From Phocaeicola intestinalis (lineage in GTDB: Bacteria > Bacteroidota > Bacteroidia > Bacteroidales > Bacteroidaceae), in NCBI RefSeq assembly GCF_014837065.1, contig NZ_JACSPP010000003.1:93141-157140 (forward strand): a stretch of DNA of 64,000 nucleotides, read 5' to 3'. This document shows, piece by piece, positions 27,349 to 35,727 of the stretch. The notes under the pieces are model-generated. The model saw only the letters and a program-made list of their open reading frames with translations, did no database searches and was not told the DNA's origin. The translations under genes were made by a program, and so were the position numbers. Every line of letters starts with the position of its first letter. The first letter of the stretch is position 1.

Positions 27349-29511
27349 ATGAGAAAATCCCTATTGATAACATTCTTTTCCGCTTGCTTTCTGGCTTCTC
27401 ATGCCGATGAAGGCATGTGGATGCTGACCGACCTGAAGAAACAGAATGCGGCGGTGATGCAAGATTTGGGACTGGACATCAGCATTGATAAGGTGTATTG
27501 TCCTGAGGGCATCAGCCTGAAAGATGCGGTGGTTCACTTTGGCGGAGGCTGTACGGGCGAAGTAGTATCGGCGGAAGGGCTGGTGCTTACCAATCACCAT
27601 TGTGGGTACAGTTATATCCAGCAACACAGTTCTGTAGAACACGATTACCTGACCGATGGATTTTGGGCGAAGACATACGCCGAAGAGCTTCCTTGCGAAG
27701 GGCTGACCGTGACTTTTATCGACCGCATCCTTGATGTGACCGATTATGTATTGGAACAATTAAAGAAAGACGAAGACCCCGAAGGACTGAATTATCTTTC
27801 GCCTTCCTATCTGGAGAAAGTGGCGGTTCGGTTTGCCAAGAAAGAAAAGATAAAGACCGATGACTTTACGGTACTCGAACTGAAACCGTTTTATGGTGCC
27901 AATAAGTATTATCTGTTCGTCAAGACCGTTTATAAGGACATCCGTATGGTGGGTGCTCCTCCTTCGTCTATCGGAAAGTTTGGTGCTGATACCGATAATT
28001 GGATGTGGCCACGCCATTGCGGAGACTTTTCTATCTTCCGCATTTATGCCTCGAAAGACGGGAAGCCGGCTTTGTATTCTTCCGAGAATGTGCCTCTGAA
28101 GGTGAAGAAGCATCTGACTATCAATGCCGGCGGCATCAAGGAAGGTGACTTCACGTTTGTGATGGGATTTCCCGGACGCAATTGGCGTTACATGATTAGC
28201 GATGAGGTGGAAGAGCGTATGAGTACCACGAACTTTATGCGCGATACCGTGCGGGGCGTGCGGCTTCGGGTATTGGGCGAAGAAATGGCAAAGGATGCCA
28301 AAACCCGCATCCAGTATGCGGCTAAGTATGCTTCGTCTGCCAACTATTGGAAGAACGCCATTGGCATGAACGAAGGGCTGGTGCGCCTCAAAGTGCTTGA
28401 CCGCAAGAAAGCAGAGCAAGAGCGTTTGCTGGCATACGGGCGTGAGACGGGAAACGATGCCTATCAGCAAGCCTACGATGCCATTAAGCAGATTGTAGCC
28501 AAACGTCATGATGCCGTTTATCACCAGCAAGCCATTTATGAGGCGTTGATGTTGGGAACGGAATTTTCGAAAGTGCCTGATACAGACGGATTGTTGAAAG
28601 CTTTGGAGAATGGAAAGAAGAAAGAGATAGACGAAGCGGTATCTGCCTTGCGGACAGAGGGAGCGAAGTTCTTCAATAAGGATTACAGTTCCGAAGTGGA
28701 CCGGAAAGTATCGAAGCAATTGATTGCCCTTTATGCACGGTTGGTTCCTGCGGCTCAGCATATCGGTATCTTTGAGGTGGTAAACGAGCGGTTCGGAGGG
28801 AATACCGATGCCTTTGTAGATGCTTGTTTCGATAGTTCAATCTTCAGCACTCCCGAAGCATTGGAAGCATTCCTGGCGCATCCCGGTGCGGATAAGTTGA
28901 AGAATGACCTGATGGTGCAATATGCCCGTTCGGTAAAGGAAGGTTATCGGAAGACAGGCGAGGAGATGAAAGCCGAAACCAATGCCTATAACCGTGCGCA
29001 CAAGACGTGGGTGGCAGGTATGCTGGCGTTGAAGCAAAAGGAAGGGAAAGCTATCTATCCGGATGCCAACTCTACGTTGCGCCTGACGTACGGCAAGATA
29101 GGCTCGTATGAACCTGCGGATGGAGAAGAGTATCTGTATTACACCACACTGAAAGGGGTGATGGAAAAAGAAGATCCGGACAATCCTGAATTTATTGTGC
29201 CCGATAAGCTGAAGGAATTATATCGCACGAAAGATTTCGGTCCGTATGCCATGTCCGACGGACGTATGCCGGTTTGCTTTGTGACAGCTACCGATAATAC
29301 TGGAGGCAATTCAGGTTCACCGGTGTTCAATGCTCAAGGCGAACTGATAGGTATCGGTTTCGACCGGAACTATGAAGGGCTGACGGGGGATATCGCTTAT
29401 AACCCGCAGCTTCAGCGCGCCGCTTGTGTGGACATCCGCTACGTGTTGTTCATCATCGACAAGTATGCGGGCATCCAAAGGCTGATAGATGAAATGACGA
29501 TTGTTCGTTGA
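27349..29511 (+). CDS. S46 dipeptidyl peptidase, DPP11-like
   Basis: A 720-residue paralogue of the preceding peptidase. The start at 27349 (MRKSLLITFFSACFLASHA) gives a clean signal peptide; the 17 codons upstream fall in the terminator hairpin. Catalytic blocks are [28 protein letters not shown] and GGNSGSP (Ser655). The specificity position is Arg673 (GFDRNYE), the same residue and number as in Porphyromonas DPP11, where it binds an acidic P1 side chain. So this copy should release dipeptides with Asp or Glu at P1, complementing its neighbour. Only 16 bases separate the terminator T-run region from the start codon, so expression probably depends on readthrough. Confidence 0.92.
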   Translation: MRKSLLITFFSACFLASHADEGMWMLTDLKKQNAAVMQDLGLDISIDKVYCPEGISLKDAVVHFGGGCTGEVVSAEGLVLTNHHCGYSYIQQHSSVEHDYLTDGFWAKTYAEELPCEGLTVTFIDRILDVTDYVLEQLKKDEDPEGLNYLSPSYLEKVAVRFAKKEKIKTDDFTVLELKPFYGANKYYLFVKTVYKDIRMVGAPPSSIGKFGADTDNWMWPRHCGDFSIFRIYASKDGKPALYSSENVPLKVKKHLTINAGGIKEGDFTFVMGFPGRNWRYMISDEVEERMSTTNFMRDTVRGVRLRVLGEEMAKDAKTRIQYAAKYASSANYWKNAIGMNEGLVRLKVLDRKKAEQERLLAYGRETGNDAYQQAYDAIKQIVAKRHDAVYHQQAIYEALMLGTEFSKVPDTDGLLKALENGKKKEIDEAVSALRTEGAKFFNKDYSSEVDRKVSKQLIALYARLVPAAQHIGIFEVVNERFGGNTDAFVDACFDSSIFSTPEALEAFLAHPGADKLKNDLMVQYARSVKEGYRKTGEEMKAETNAYNRAHKTWVAGMLALKQKEGKAIYPDANSTLRLTYGKIGSYEPADGEEYLYYTTLKGVMEKEDPDNPEFIVPDKLKELYRTKDFGPYAMSDGRMPVCFVTATDNTGGNSGSPVFNAQGELIGIGFDRNYEGLTGDIAYNPQLQRAACVDIRYVLFIIDKYAGIQRLIDEMTIVR

Positions 29512-29593
29512 GTATAATTTGAATGGCACATAGACAGTGTGAAAAAATGTCTGTGTGCCATTCTTGTTTTGTATAGGAAAGGTAGAACGTATG

Positions 29594-29938
29594 TTATTGT
29601 TTTTCTTTTTGCTCTTCCTGAGGAATGCGGAATGCCGTGTAGAGCTCTAGTATGGCAGCAATAGTAAGACACAATATCCATTCGTTACGGTGCCAAAGTA
29701 TCATCATAACTCCGGCTAGTACCAGTAGAGCAGCTCCCAGCATCTGCTGGCGGCGCAGACGGCGGATGATAAGATTTGCCCCTTCGTATCTGTCTGTTAC
29801 TTGTACATAGGCGAAAAGTATAGCTCCTACGAGGTATACGTAAGGTGCCCATACTGCTTGGGTAATTTGGATAATAGCGCCTCCTAATAGCAGGATGGCT
29901 CCGATAACGGATATTGTCGGATAGTATTTATTTGTCAT
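29594..29938 (-). CDS. small four-helix membrane protein
   Basis: 114 residues, unrecognised. The start at 29938 (MTNKYYPTISVIG) is preferred because it overlaps the upstream gene by 11 bases, typical of coupled translation, and leaves a proper first helix. Four membrane segments can be drawn (VIGAILLLGGAIIQI, PYVYLVGAILFAYVQV, MLGAALLVLAGVMMILW, WILCLTIAAILELYTAF) with a basic loop IIRRLRRQQ and a charged tail. It is encoded directly behind the FtsB/DivIC-like gene, so an envelope or division role is possible but unproven. Confidence 0.7.
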   Translation of the reverse strand: MTNKYYPTISVIGAILLLGGAIIQITQAVWAPYVYLVGAILFAYVQVTDRYEGANLIIRRLRRQQMLGAALLVLAGVMMILWHRNEWILCLTIAAILELYTAFRIPQEEQKEKQ

Positions 29939-30251
29939 TGTTTTTGTCCAAGTCTTCTTCGAAGATGTAAATATCTTCATTGGGTTTCTTCATCAGGTAT
30001 TTCTCGCGTGCCACCTTTTCCAACATCTCAGGGTTTGAGGTTAATTCTTTCAGTTCCTCACTGCTTTTTTCATACTGATTACGGTAATGCTTGATTTCAC
30101 GTTTCAGTTCGTATATCTCACGTTTGTGCTTTACACGCTGAATCAGGCTGTTTTCTTCATCCAGCACGCCGATAATCAAGAGGAATGCCAGGATGGTAAT
30201 CAGATATTTGTGGCGGCGGATATAGTTCCACACAGCTTTCAGTTTACTCAT
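29928..30251 (-). CDS. FtsB/DivIC-like septum formation initiator
   Basis: 107 residues with the FtsB/DivIC layout: short basic cytoplasmic tail, one membrane helix (YLITILAFLLIIGVL), a periplasmic coiled coil (about residues 35-75, KHKREIYELKREIKHYRNQY) and the conserved end NPEMLEKVAREKYLMKKPNE. The protein bridges FtsL-type partners and recruits late division proteins. I chose the ATG at 30251 rather than 30284 because a -7 box (CAAAGATA, reverse-strand TATCTTTG, 30282-30289) covers the longer start. Confidence 0.88.
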   Translation of the reverse strand: MSKLKAVWNYIRRHKYLITILAFLLIIGVLDEENSLIQRVKHKREIYELKREIKHYRNQYEKSSEELKELTSNPEMLEKVAREKYLMKKPNEDIYIFEEDLDKNNDK

Positions 30252-30281
30252 ATCGGATACTTTTTTGCTCAGATAACGGTA

Positions 30282-30289
30282 CAAAGATA
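30282..30289 (-). promoter_or_regulatory. putative -7 box for the ftsB-like gene
   Basis: Reverse-strand TATCTTTG, 30 bases before the chosen ATG at 30251. It argues against the upstream in-frame ATG at 30284. Confidence 0.5.
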
Positions 30290-30384
30290 AAAAGATTTCG
30301 TGGCAAGTCCTTAAGAAAAACCGAGATTTTATGTACTTTTGTGCTATCGAATAAAATTATCGTATCATTAACAGCACCGGAAGT

Positions 30385-32193
30385 ATGGAGAATTATATCG
30401 TATCGGCACGAAAATACCGTCCTTCGACCTTCGACACCGTTGTAGGTCAAAAGGCACTGACCACTACTTTGAAAAACGCGATAGCCAATCATAAACTGGC
30501 GCACGCCTATTTGTTCTGTGGACCGCGAGGAGTAGGGAAGACTACATGTGCCCGTATTTTTGCCAAAACCATCAATTGTCTTCATCCTACTTCCGAGGGC
30601 GAGGCATGTAATACATGCGAATCGTGTGTGGCTTTCAACGAGCAGCGTTCTTATAACATCCATGAACTGGATGCGGCATCAAACAACTCGGTGGAAGACA
30701 TCCGCTCGCTTATCGAGCAGGTACGCATCCCGCCTCAGGTGGGCAAGTACAAGGTGTACATCATTGACGAGGTGCACATGCTTTCGCAAGCAGCATTCAA
30801 CGCTTTCCTCAAAACGCTGGAAGAGCCTCCCCGGCATGCAATCTTTATTCTTGCTACGACCGAGAAGCACAAGATACTTCCTACTATCCTGAGCCGGTGC
30901 CAGATATACGATTTCAACCGTATCAGCGTGAACGATATGGTGGAGCATCTGGAGGGCGTGGCCTTGAAAGAGCATATAGAAGCGGAACCCGAGGCACTTA
31001 CGGTTATTGCCCAAAAAGCGGACGGAGGAATGCGTGACGCATTGTCTATCTTCGACCAGGTGGCAAGCTTCACCAACGGACACATCACTTACCGGAGTGT
31101 CATCGAAAACCTGAATGTGCTGGATTACGAATATTATTTTAAACTGACAGATTTCATTCTGGAGAACAAAGTGCCCGATTGCCTTCTTACATTCAACGAT
31201 GTATTGCAGAAAGGATTTGACGGCAACCATTTCATCACCGGACTGGCTTCGCATTTCCGCGACTTGCTGGTGAGTCATGACTCTGCTACTTTGCCTTTGC
31301 TGGAAGTCGGGGCTTCTATCCGTGAAAGATATTTGAAACAGGCTCAGAAATGTACGGCATCCTTCCTTTTCAAGGCGATGAAGCTTTGCAATGATTGTGA
31401 CTTGAACTATCGGGTGAGCAAAAACAAGCGGTTGTTGATAGAACTGACCTTGATTCAGCTGGCACAACTGGGCGGACCGGATGAGGAAAGTGAGGGGCGT
31501 AGCCCTAAGCAGACCTTAAAACCCGTATTCAATCAATCCCAGCCGGTTCAATCGTCTCGTCCGGCAGCGCAAGTTCAGCCTTCAACAGTATCTGAGTCTG
31601 AGGCAATTTATCCCCAGACGGTTTCTTCCCAACCGGTTGCCGCACCTGTTGGTCCGGTTATGCACGCAAATCCGCTTCCCAAGCAAGAGGCGGGAAAAAA
31701 GATTCCGGTGGTAAAGGCTGGGAGTATGGGGATTTCTATCCGTCGTCCACATGTCGCACAAAAGCAAGATACGGTGAGGTCGACTGATGTGTCGACCTCT
31801 TCTTCCGAAGACAAGGATTATGAAGATTACCTCATTACGGAAAGAGATCTGAATGTTTATTGGAACGAATTTGCTGTGAATCTTCCGAAAGAAGAGGCGG
31901 CAAATGCAGCACGCATGCGCAATATTCATCCACATTTGCTGGAAGACGGTGTGACGTTTGAAGTAGTTGTGGATAACGAAATGGTGCAGAAGTATATGAC
32001 TAATCTGGGGGCAGGTATTGAGGCGCATTTGCGCAACAAACTTCATAATCGGAAAATTAAGATGAAAGTACGCGTGAGTGCTCCCAATGAAAATGTGCGT
32101 GCCTATAGTCATCTGGAACGTTTCCAAATGATGAGCAAGAAAAACCCCGACCTCTTGAAACTGAAAGAGGAACTGGGGCTGGAACTTGCCTGA
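30385..32193 (+). CDS. dnaX: DNA polymerase III subunit gamma/tau
   Basis: The ATPase of the replicative clamp loader. 602 residues. Domain I has Walker A CGPRGVGKTTCARI (about 45-58), the zinc-module cysteines (CLHPTSEGEACNTCESC), Walker B IIDEVHML and sensor SRCQIYDF. Domain III (about 240-370) is followed by a Gln/Pro/Val/Ser-rich linker (about 375-480) and a C-terminal domain (WNEFAVNLPKEEAANAARM to the end) that should be the tau-type polymerase-contact region. I see no obvious slippery frameshift signal. A -7 box TACTTTTG lies at 30334-30341. Confidence 0.97.
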   Translation: MENYIVSARKYRPSTFDTVVGQKALTTTLKNAIANHKLAHAYLFCGPRGVGKTTCARIFAKTINCLHPTSEGEACNTCESCVAFNEQRSYNIHELDAASNNSVEDIRSLIEQVRIPPQVGKYKVYIIDEVHMLSQAAFNAFLKTLEEPPRHAIFILATTEKHKILPTILSRCQIYDFNRISVNDMVEHLEGVALKEHIEAEPEALTVIAQKADGGMRDALSIFDQVASFTNGHITYRSVIENLNVLDYEYYFKLTDFILENKVPDCLLTFNDVLQKGFDGNHFITGLASHFRDLLVSHDSATLPLLEVGASIRERYLKQAQKCTASFLFKAMKLCNDCDLNYRVSKNKRLLIELTLIQLAQLGGPDEESEGRSPKQTLKPVFNQSQPVQSSRPAAQVQPSTVSESEAIYPQTVSSQPVAAPVGPVMHANPLPKQEAGKKIPVVKAGSMGISIRRPHVAQKQDTVRSTDVSTSSSEDKDYEDYLITERDLNVYWNEFAVNLPKEEAANAARMRNIHPHLLEDGVTFEVVVDNEMVQKYMTNLGAGIEAHLRNKLHNRKIKMKVRVSAPNENVRAYSHLERFQMMSKKNPDLLKLKEELGLELA

Positions 32194-32265
32194 CAGGTAA
32201 TGATTATACTTTAGTAAGTCAGTCGTATCACATATGTTCGTTTGAGGAAGCTTTGGACAATGTGT

Positions 32266-32721
32266 CTAAATATCGTGATTTCTCATCCGGTATTCCGCCA
32301 GTTCTTCGTACTTTGTGCCGGGGCGCCCATAATTGCAATACGGGTAGATGGAGATGCCCCCACGGGGTGTGAAGATGCCCGTTACCTCGATGTACTTCGG
32401 ATCCATCAGGCGGATAAGGTCTTTCATGATGATGTTTACACAATCCTCATGGAAGTCTCCATGATTTCGGAAGCTGAAGAGGTATAGTTTCAAGCTTTTG
32501 CTTTCCACCATTTTCATGTCGGGCAGATAGCTGATGCGTATTTCCGCAAAGTCGGGCTGCCCTGTAATGGGGCATAGACTGGTAAACTCCGGACAATTAA
32601 ACCGTACCCAATAGTCGTTTTCGGGATGCTTGTTAGTAAACGCCTCCAACACTTCGGGGGCATAATCTTGCTTGTAAGCGGTGGTCTTTCCCAAGATAGT
32701 CAATTCGTCTTTTCTTTCCAT
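32266..32721 (-). CDS. queF: NADPH-dependent 7-cyano-7-deazaguanine reductase (preQ0 reductase)
   Basis: Reduces preQ0 to preQ1 in queuosine synthesis. 151 residues, the short unimodular QueF type of the tunnelling-fold family. [14 protein letters not shown] contains the catalytic Cys and Asp, and [17 protein letters not shown] is the QueF motif that binds NADPH, followed by the substrate-binding FHEDCVN. It is the last gene of a reverse-strand queuosine cluster (yhhQ, queC, queF). The 264-base gap from queC holds a 15-bp tandem repeat and a hairpin region, so linkage of expression is uncertain. Confidence 0.97.
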   Translation of the reverse strand: MERKDELTILGKTTAYKQDYAPEVLEAFTNKHPENDYWVRFNCPEFTSLCPITGQPDFAEIRISYLPDMKMVESKSLKLYLFSFRNHGDFHEDCVNIIMKDLIRLMDPKYIEVTGIFTPRGGISIYPYCNYGRPGTKYEELAEYRMRNHDI

Positions 32722-32745
32722 GATTTTTTAATTTGCTAATAAGCT

Positions 32746-32936
32746 AATAAATAATGTGCTAATAAATAATGTGCTAATAAATAATGTGCTAATAAACAAT
32801 GTGCTAATAAACAATGTGACAATAAACAATGTGACAATAAACAATGTGGCAATAAACAATGTGGCAATAAACAATGTGGCAATAAACAATGTGGCAATAA
32901 ACAATGTGACAATAAACAATGTGACAATAAACAATG
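32746..32936. repeat. twelve 15-bp tandem units between queC and queF
   Basis: Units start every 15 bases from 32746 to 32911; a thirteenth is partial. The consensus is AATAAACAATGTGNC. Unit endings follow an ordered pattern: four end in GCT, two in GAC, four in GGC, two in GAC, and the first three have AAATAAT instead of AAACAAT. Because the period is a multiple of three and lacks stops in some frames, it yields spurious repetitive ORFs on both strands. It lies 25 bases upstream of queF. Confidence 0.95.
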
Positions 32937-32985
32937 AAATAATACGCTAATTCATTATTACATTAGCACATTGGCACATTATTTA

Positions 32986-33663
32986 TTAGCACATTATTAC
33001 ATTGTCACATCGTTTATTTTCCAAGTACTTTTCCAATCCTTCCCGGCGGAGTTTGCAGGCGGGACAATGTCCGCATCCGTCTCCAGGGATTCCATTATAA
33101 CACGTCAGGGTCTCGTGGCGTACCAGGTCGAGCACTCCCAGTTCGTCTGCCAAAGCCCAGGTCTCTGCCTTGTCTATCCACATCAGTGGGGTATGGATGA
33201 CGAACTGCTCATCCATGGCAAGGTTAAGCGTGACGTTGAGCGATTTGATAAATGAATCGCGGCAATCGGGATAACCGCTGAAATCGGTTTGCGATACACC
33301 TGTCACCAGGTGGCTGATGCCCCGTTCGCGTGCATATACGGCGGCAATGCTCAAGAAAAACAGGTTGCGCCCCGGTACGAAAGTGTTCGGGTAGTTGCCT
33401 TCGGGCTTTTCTTCGTCCATCGGAATGGAAAGGTCGGTAAGCGAGTTTTTACCCAAATGCCCGATAAACGATACGTCCATCACATCGAAATGTACTTCTG
33501 CCTTACGGGCGATTTCGCGTGCCAAGTCCACTTCCTTTACATGTTTCTGCCCGTAAAGGAAAGTCAGTGCATATACTTCCTTGAAATGTTTTTTTGCCCA
33601 AAACAAGCAAGTGGTGGAGTCTTGTCCGCCACTGAATACGACTAATGCTTTGTTTTTATCCAT
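32986..33663 (-). CDS. queC: 7-cyano-7-deazaguanine synthase
   Basis: Uses ATP and ammonia to turn 7-carboxy-7-deazaguanine into preQ0. 225 residues. The PP-loop [16 protein letters not shown] (about 8-23) and the four-Cys zinc site near the C-terminus ([19 protein letters not shown], about 190-208) are complete. Middle motifs [17 protein letters not shown] and [17 protein letters not shown] match the family. It is downstream of the YhhQ precursor transporter, with a hairpin of the CTAGG family in the 122-base gap. Confidence 0.97.
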   Translation of the reverse strand: MDKNKALVVFSGGQDSTTCLFWAKKHFKEVYALTFLYGQKHVKEVDLAREIARKAEVHFDVMDVSFIGHLGKNSLTDLSIPMDEEKPEGNYPNTFVPGRNLFFLSIAAVYARERGISHLVTGVSQTDFSGYPDCRDSFIKSLNVTLNLAMDEQFVIHTPLMWIDKAETWALADELGVLDLVRHETLTCYNGIPGDGCGHCPACKLRREGLEKYLENKRCDNVIMC

Positions 33664-33689
33664 TGTTTTTGTTATCTTAGGTACTAGGT

Positions 33690-33779
33690 AACCAGGTACT
33701 AGTGACTAGGTTCTAGTTTTTTAATATCAAATACTAAGACTATTTAAAACCTAGTACCTAGTTATCTAGTCACCTGGTC
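33690..33779. repeat. CTAGG-family hairpin, copy 2
   Basis: ACCAGGTACTAGTGACTAGG and the following bases pair with AACCTAGTACCTAGTTATCT through ACCTGGT at the right, with a short bulge. It shares GACTAGGTTCTAG and TTTT words with 23927-23987. It separates yhhQ and queC. Confidence 0.65.
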
Positions 33780-33785
33780 CCTGAT

Positions 33786-34472
33786 TTATAGTTCGTTAAT
33801 TTTAAGAATGTTATAAGATATGTTCTCGTCGTAGGTGTCCGTTCCGTCAATGTGCTTGATGTAACGTACGACACGGACAGTAACGGGGAGTACAATGATT
33901 TCGTACATCGTCTTCAGCGCTACTTGCACCAGCATCATTTTGCCCAGCTCGGGAAGCGGCATCAGTCCGCCGAATGCTAAGGGGAAGAAGATAAGCGAAT
34001 CGGCACTTTCGCCATATACCGTAGAGAGGATGGCACGCGCCGAGAAATGTTTTCCTTGTGAAGACAGCTTCATACGGCTCATCACGTAGGCATTGATAAA
34101 CGAGCCTGCCAGAAAAGCCAGCAAGCTTGCCGCGGCAATGCGGGGAGCCATGCCAAATACAAAATTGAATCCCGCTTCACCTTCCCAAAACGGGGCAGCG
34201 GGCAATGCTACGGCAAGCTGGCCCAAGGCAACGGTCATGAAATTCATAAGGAATCCCATCCAGATGATGAGACGAGCCTTACGGAAGCCCCACACTTCGG
34301 CTATGCAATCATTGATAATGTATGAGACGGGAAAAACAATCAGCCCGGCAGTAACCGCTATCGGTCCCAACTGCACGACTTTGGTTTCTAATAGATTTGC
34401 CGCTACGAGGCATACACAAAACACGATGCCCAAAACCATAAAAGGCACCGATACGAGATTTTCTTTTTTCAT
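33786..34472 (-). CDS. yhhQ: queuosine precursor transporter YhhQ
   Basis: A 228-residue inner-membrane protein with about six helices, COG1738/VUT1 family; E. coli YhhQ imports preQ0 and preQ1. Visible features: VPFMVLGIVFCVCLVAANLL, FPVSYIINDCIAEVWGFRKA (the family's conserved Asn-Asp-Glu segment in a helix), AFLAGSFINAYVMSRMK and ILSTVYGESADSLIFFPLAF. Context with queC and queF supports the substrate, and a candidate preQ1-I aptamer ends 2 bases before its start codon. It is the first gene of the reverse-strand cluster. Confidence 0.92.
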   Translation of the reverse strand: MKKENLVSVPFMVLGIVFCVCLVAANLLETKVVQLGPIAVTAGLIVFPVSYIINDCIAEVWGFRKARLIIWMGFLMNFMTVALGQLAVALPAAPFWEGEAGFNFVFGMAPRIAAASLLAFLAGSFINAYVMSRMKLSSQGKHFSARAILSTVYGESADSLIFFPLAFGGLMPLPELGKMMLVQVALKTMYEIIVLPVTVRVVRYIKHIDGTDTYDENISYNILKINEL

Positions 34473-34474
34473 CG

Positions 34475-34511
34475 CTCCTGTTTTTTACGTGGTTGTCCTA
34501 GAATACACGGA
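34475..34511 (-). promoter_or_regulatory. candidate preQ1-I riboswitch in the yhhQ leader
   Basis: Read on the reverse strand: a CGUG/CACG stem (34506-34509 with 34488-34491) encloses a 14-base loop UAUUCUAGGACAAC and is followed by UAAAAAACAGGAG just before the start codon. This matches the layout of the class I preQ1 aptamer (short stem, UUCUAG..AC loop, A-rich tail that forms a pseudoknot and covers the ribosome site). The stem is one pair shorter than usual and the pseudoknot pairing is imperfect. A separate 8-bp hairpin lies at 34513-34534. Match judged by eye only. Confidence 0.5.
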
Positions 34512-34553
34512 AGATGTTTCGGCAAAGAAACATCCTCATCTTTTTATCGGACG

Positions 34554-34585
34554 CAAAGTTACGGATAATTTGTCGGATTAGCAAG
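34554..34585 (-). promoter_or_regulatory. promoter of the queuosine cluster
   Basis: On the reverse strand TAACTTTG (34554-34561) with a CTTG -33-like box 20 bases upstream (34582-34585). It gives a leader of about 75 bases that contains the candidate preQ1 aptamer, and it overlaps the corA promoter region. Confidence 0.55.
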
Positions 34586-34600
34586 AAAACCCTATATTTG
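34569..34600 (+). promoter_or_regulatory. promoter of corA
   Basis: TTTG (34569-34572), 20-base spacer, TATATTTG (34593-34600): a full consensus Bacteroidetes promoter, 22 bases before the corA start. Confidence 0.7.
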
Positions 34601-34622
34601 TACACTTTCTATAGGCAAGATT

Positions 34623-35663
34623 ATGGCAAAGAACAATCTTTTGACGGAAGAACTGAACTATATCGGAGGAAGCAAGACCCCGACGCACCTGCACTTGTGT
34701 ACGTATGGACCAGCCGGAGCGGAAAACCATGACGGTGACACCATAGAAGACATATTGCCTTATTTCAAGGCGGGCTCCATGCACTGGATTCAGATACATG
34801 GGCTGAAGGATACGGAAGAAATACAGAAGGTATGCCGGCATTTCGGCATTGGGTTCCTTACCGAGCAGGATATTCTCAATTCGCTTCATCTCACCAAGAT
34901 TGAAGCACACGAAGACTATAATGTCGTAATCCTGAAACTGCTTTCCGCTACAGGTGAGGACGAATATCTTCCCCAACAGCTTTGCCTGGTGCAAGGCGAA
35001 GATTACCTGCTCACTTTTACGGAAAACGATACCGATTTTTTCGATGAAATCTATACGGCGATAGAAAATGACGTGCTGAAAATCCGTACCCGCTCGTCAG
35101 ACTTTCTGCTGAGCGTGATTCTGAATAGCGTGATGACCAGTTTCATGTCCATCATTTCGGATATGGAAGACAAGCTGGAAGACTTGGAAGAGCGCTTGCT
35201 CACGCCCGGTGTGATGGATCCAACAATCGGTGACCTGCACGTGTTCCGGCGTAATTATCGCCTGATAAAGAAATGCATCTTCCCGCTGAAGGAACAAATC
35301 GCCAAACTTCTTCATCCTGAAGATACCCGGTTGCTGCATAAGGCGAGCCGCCCGTTCTTCAACGATGTGAACGACCACCTGCAATTTGTCCTGCAAACAT
35401 TGGAAGGATGCCGTGACCTGCTCGGTGCGCTGGTCGATATGATTCTTTCCAGCAACGACCGGCACATGAACAACATCATGCGCCAGCTCACCGTGGTATC
35501 TACCATCTTTATTCCGCTGACTTTTCTCGCCGGCATCTGGGGGATGAACTTCCGCGTCATGCCCGAACTGGACTGGAAATACGGATACCTCTATGCTTGG
35601 GGACTGATGTTGCTCATCGCCATCGGTGTATGCGTGTACTTTAAGCGGAAGAAATGGTATTAA
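34623..35663 (+). CDS. corA: CorA family Mg2+/Co2+ transporter
   Basis: 346 residues. A large cytoplasmic N-terminal domain (about 1-285, with a long helix DMEDKLEDLEERLLTPG) is followed by two C-terminal membrane helices. The first ends in the pore signature WGMNF, the CorA GMN motif (ATGAACTTC region about 35544); the second is LYAWGLMLLIAIGVCVYF with the basic tail KRKKWY. It forms a pentameric inner-membrane channel-like transporter. nth follows 64 bases downstream and may be cotranscribed. Divergent to the queuosine cluster. Confidence 0.95.
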   Translation: MAKNNLLTEELNYIGGSKTPTHLHLCTYGPAGAENHDGDTIEDILPYFKAGSMHWIQIHGLKDTEEIQKVCRHFGIGFLTEQDILNSLHLTKIEAHEDYNVVILKLLSATGEDEYLPQQLCLVQGEDYLLTFTENDTDFFDEIYTAIENDVLKIRTRSSDFLLSVILNSVMTSFMSIISDMEDKLEDLEERLLTPGVMDPTIGDLHVFRRNYRLIKKCIFPLKEQIAKLLHPEDTRLLHKASRPFFNDVNDHLQFVLQTLEGCRDLLGALVDMILSSNDRHMNNIMRQLTVVSTIFIPLTFLAGIWGMNFRVMPELDWKYGYLYAWGLMLLIAIGVCVYFKRKKWY

Positions 35664-35727
35664 AAGCCGGAGAGATTGCGATTTGCCTCAACGGCACTTT
35701 TTATATAAAAATGGGAACGAAAGAAAA

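Noticed and set aside
30385..32193. Programmed frameshift in dnaX
   Set aside because: No A6G-type slippery run with a downstream hairpin could be found by eye, so a tau-only product is the simpler view.
32728..32950. Repetitive 60-70 codon frames on both strands and a possible CRISPR
   Set aside because: They are generated by the 15-bp tandem units. There are no unique spacers between units, so it is neither a gene nor a CRISPR array.
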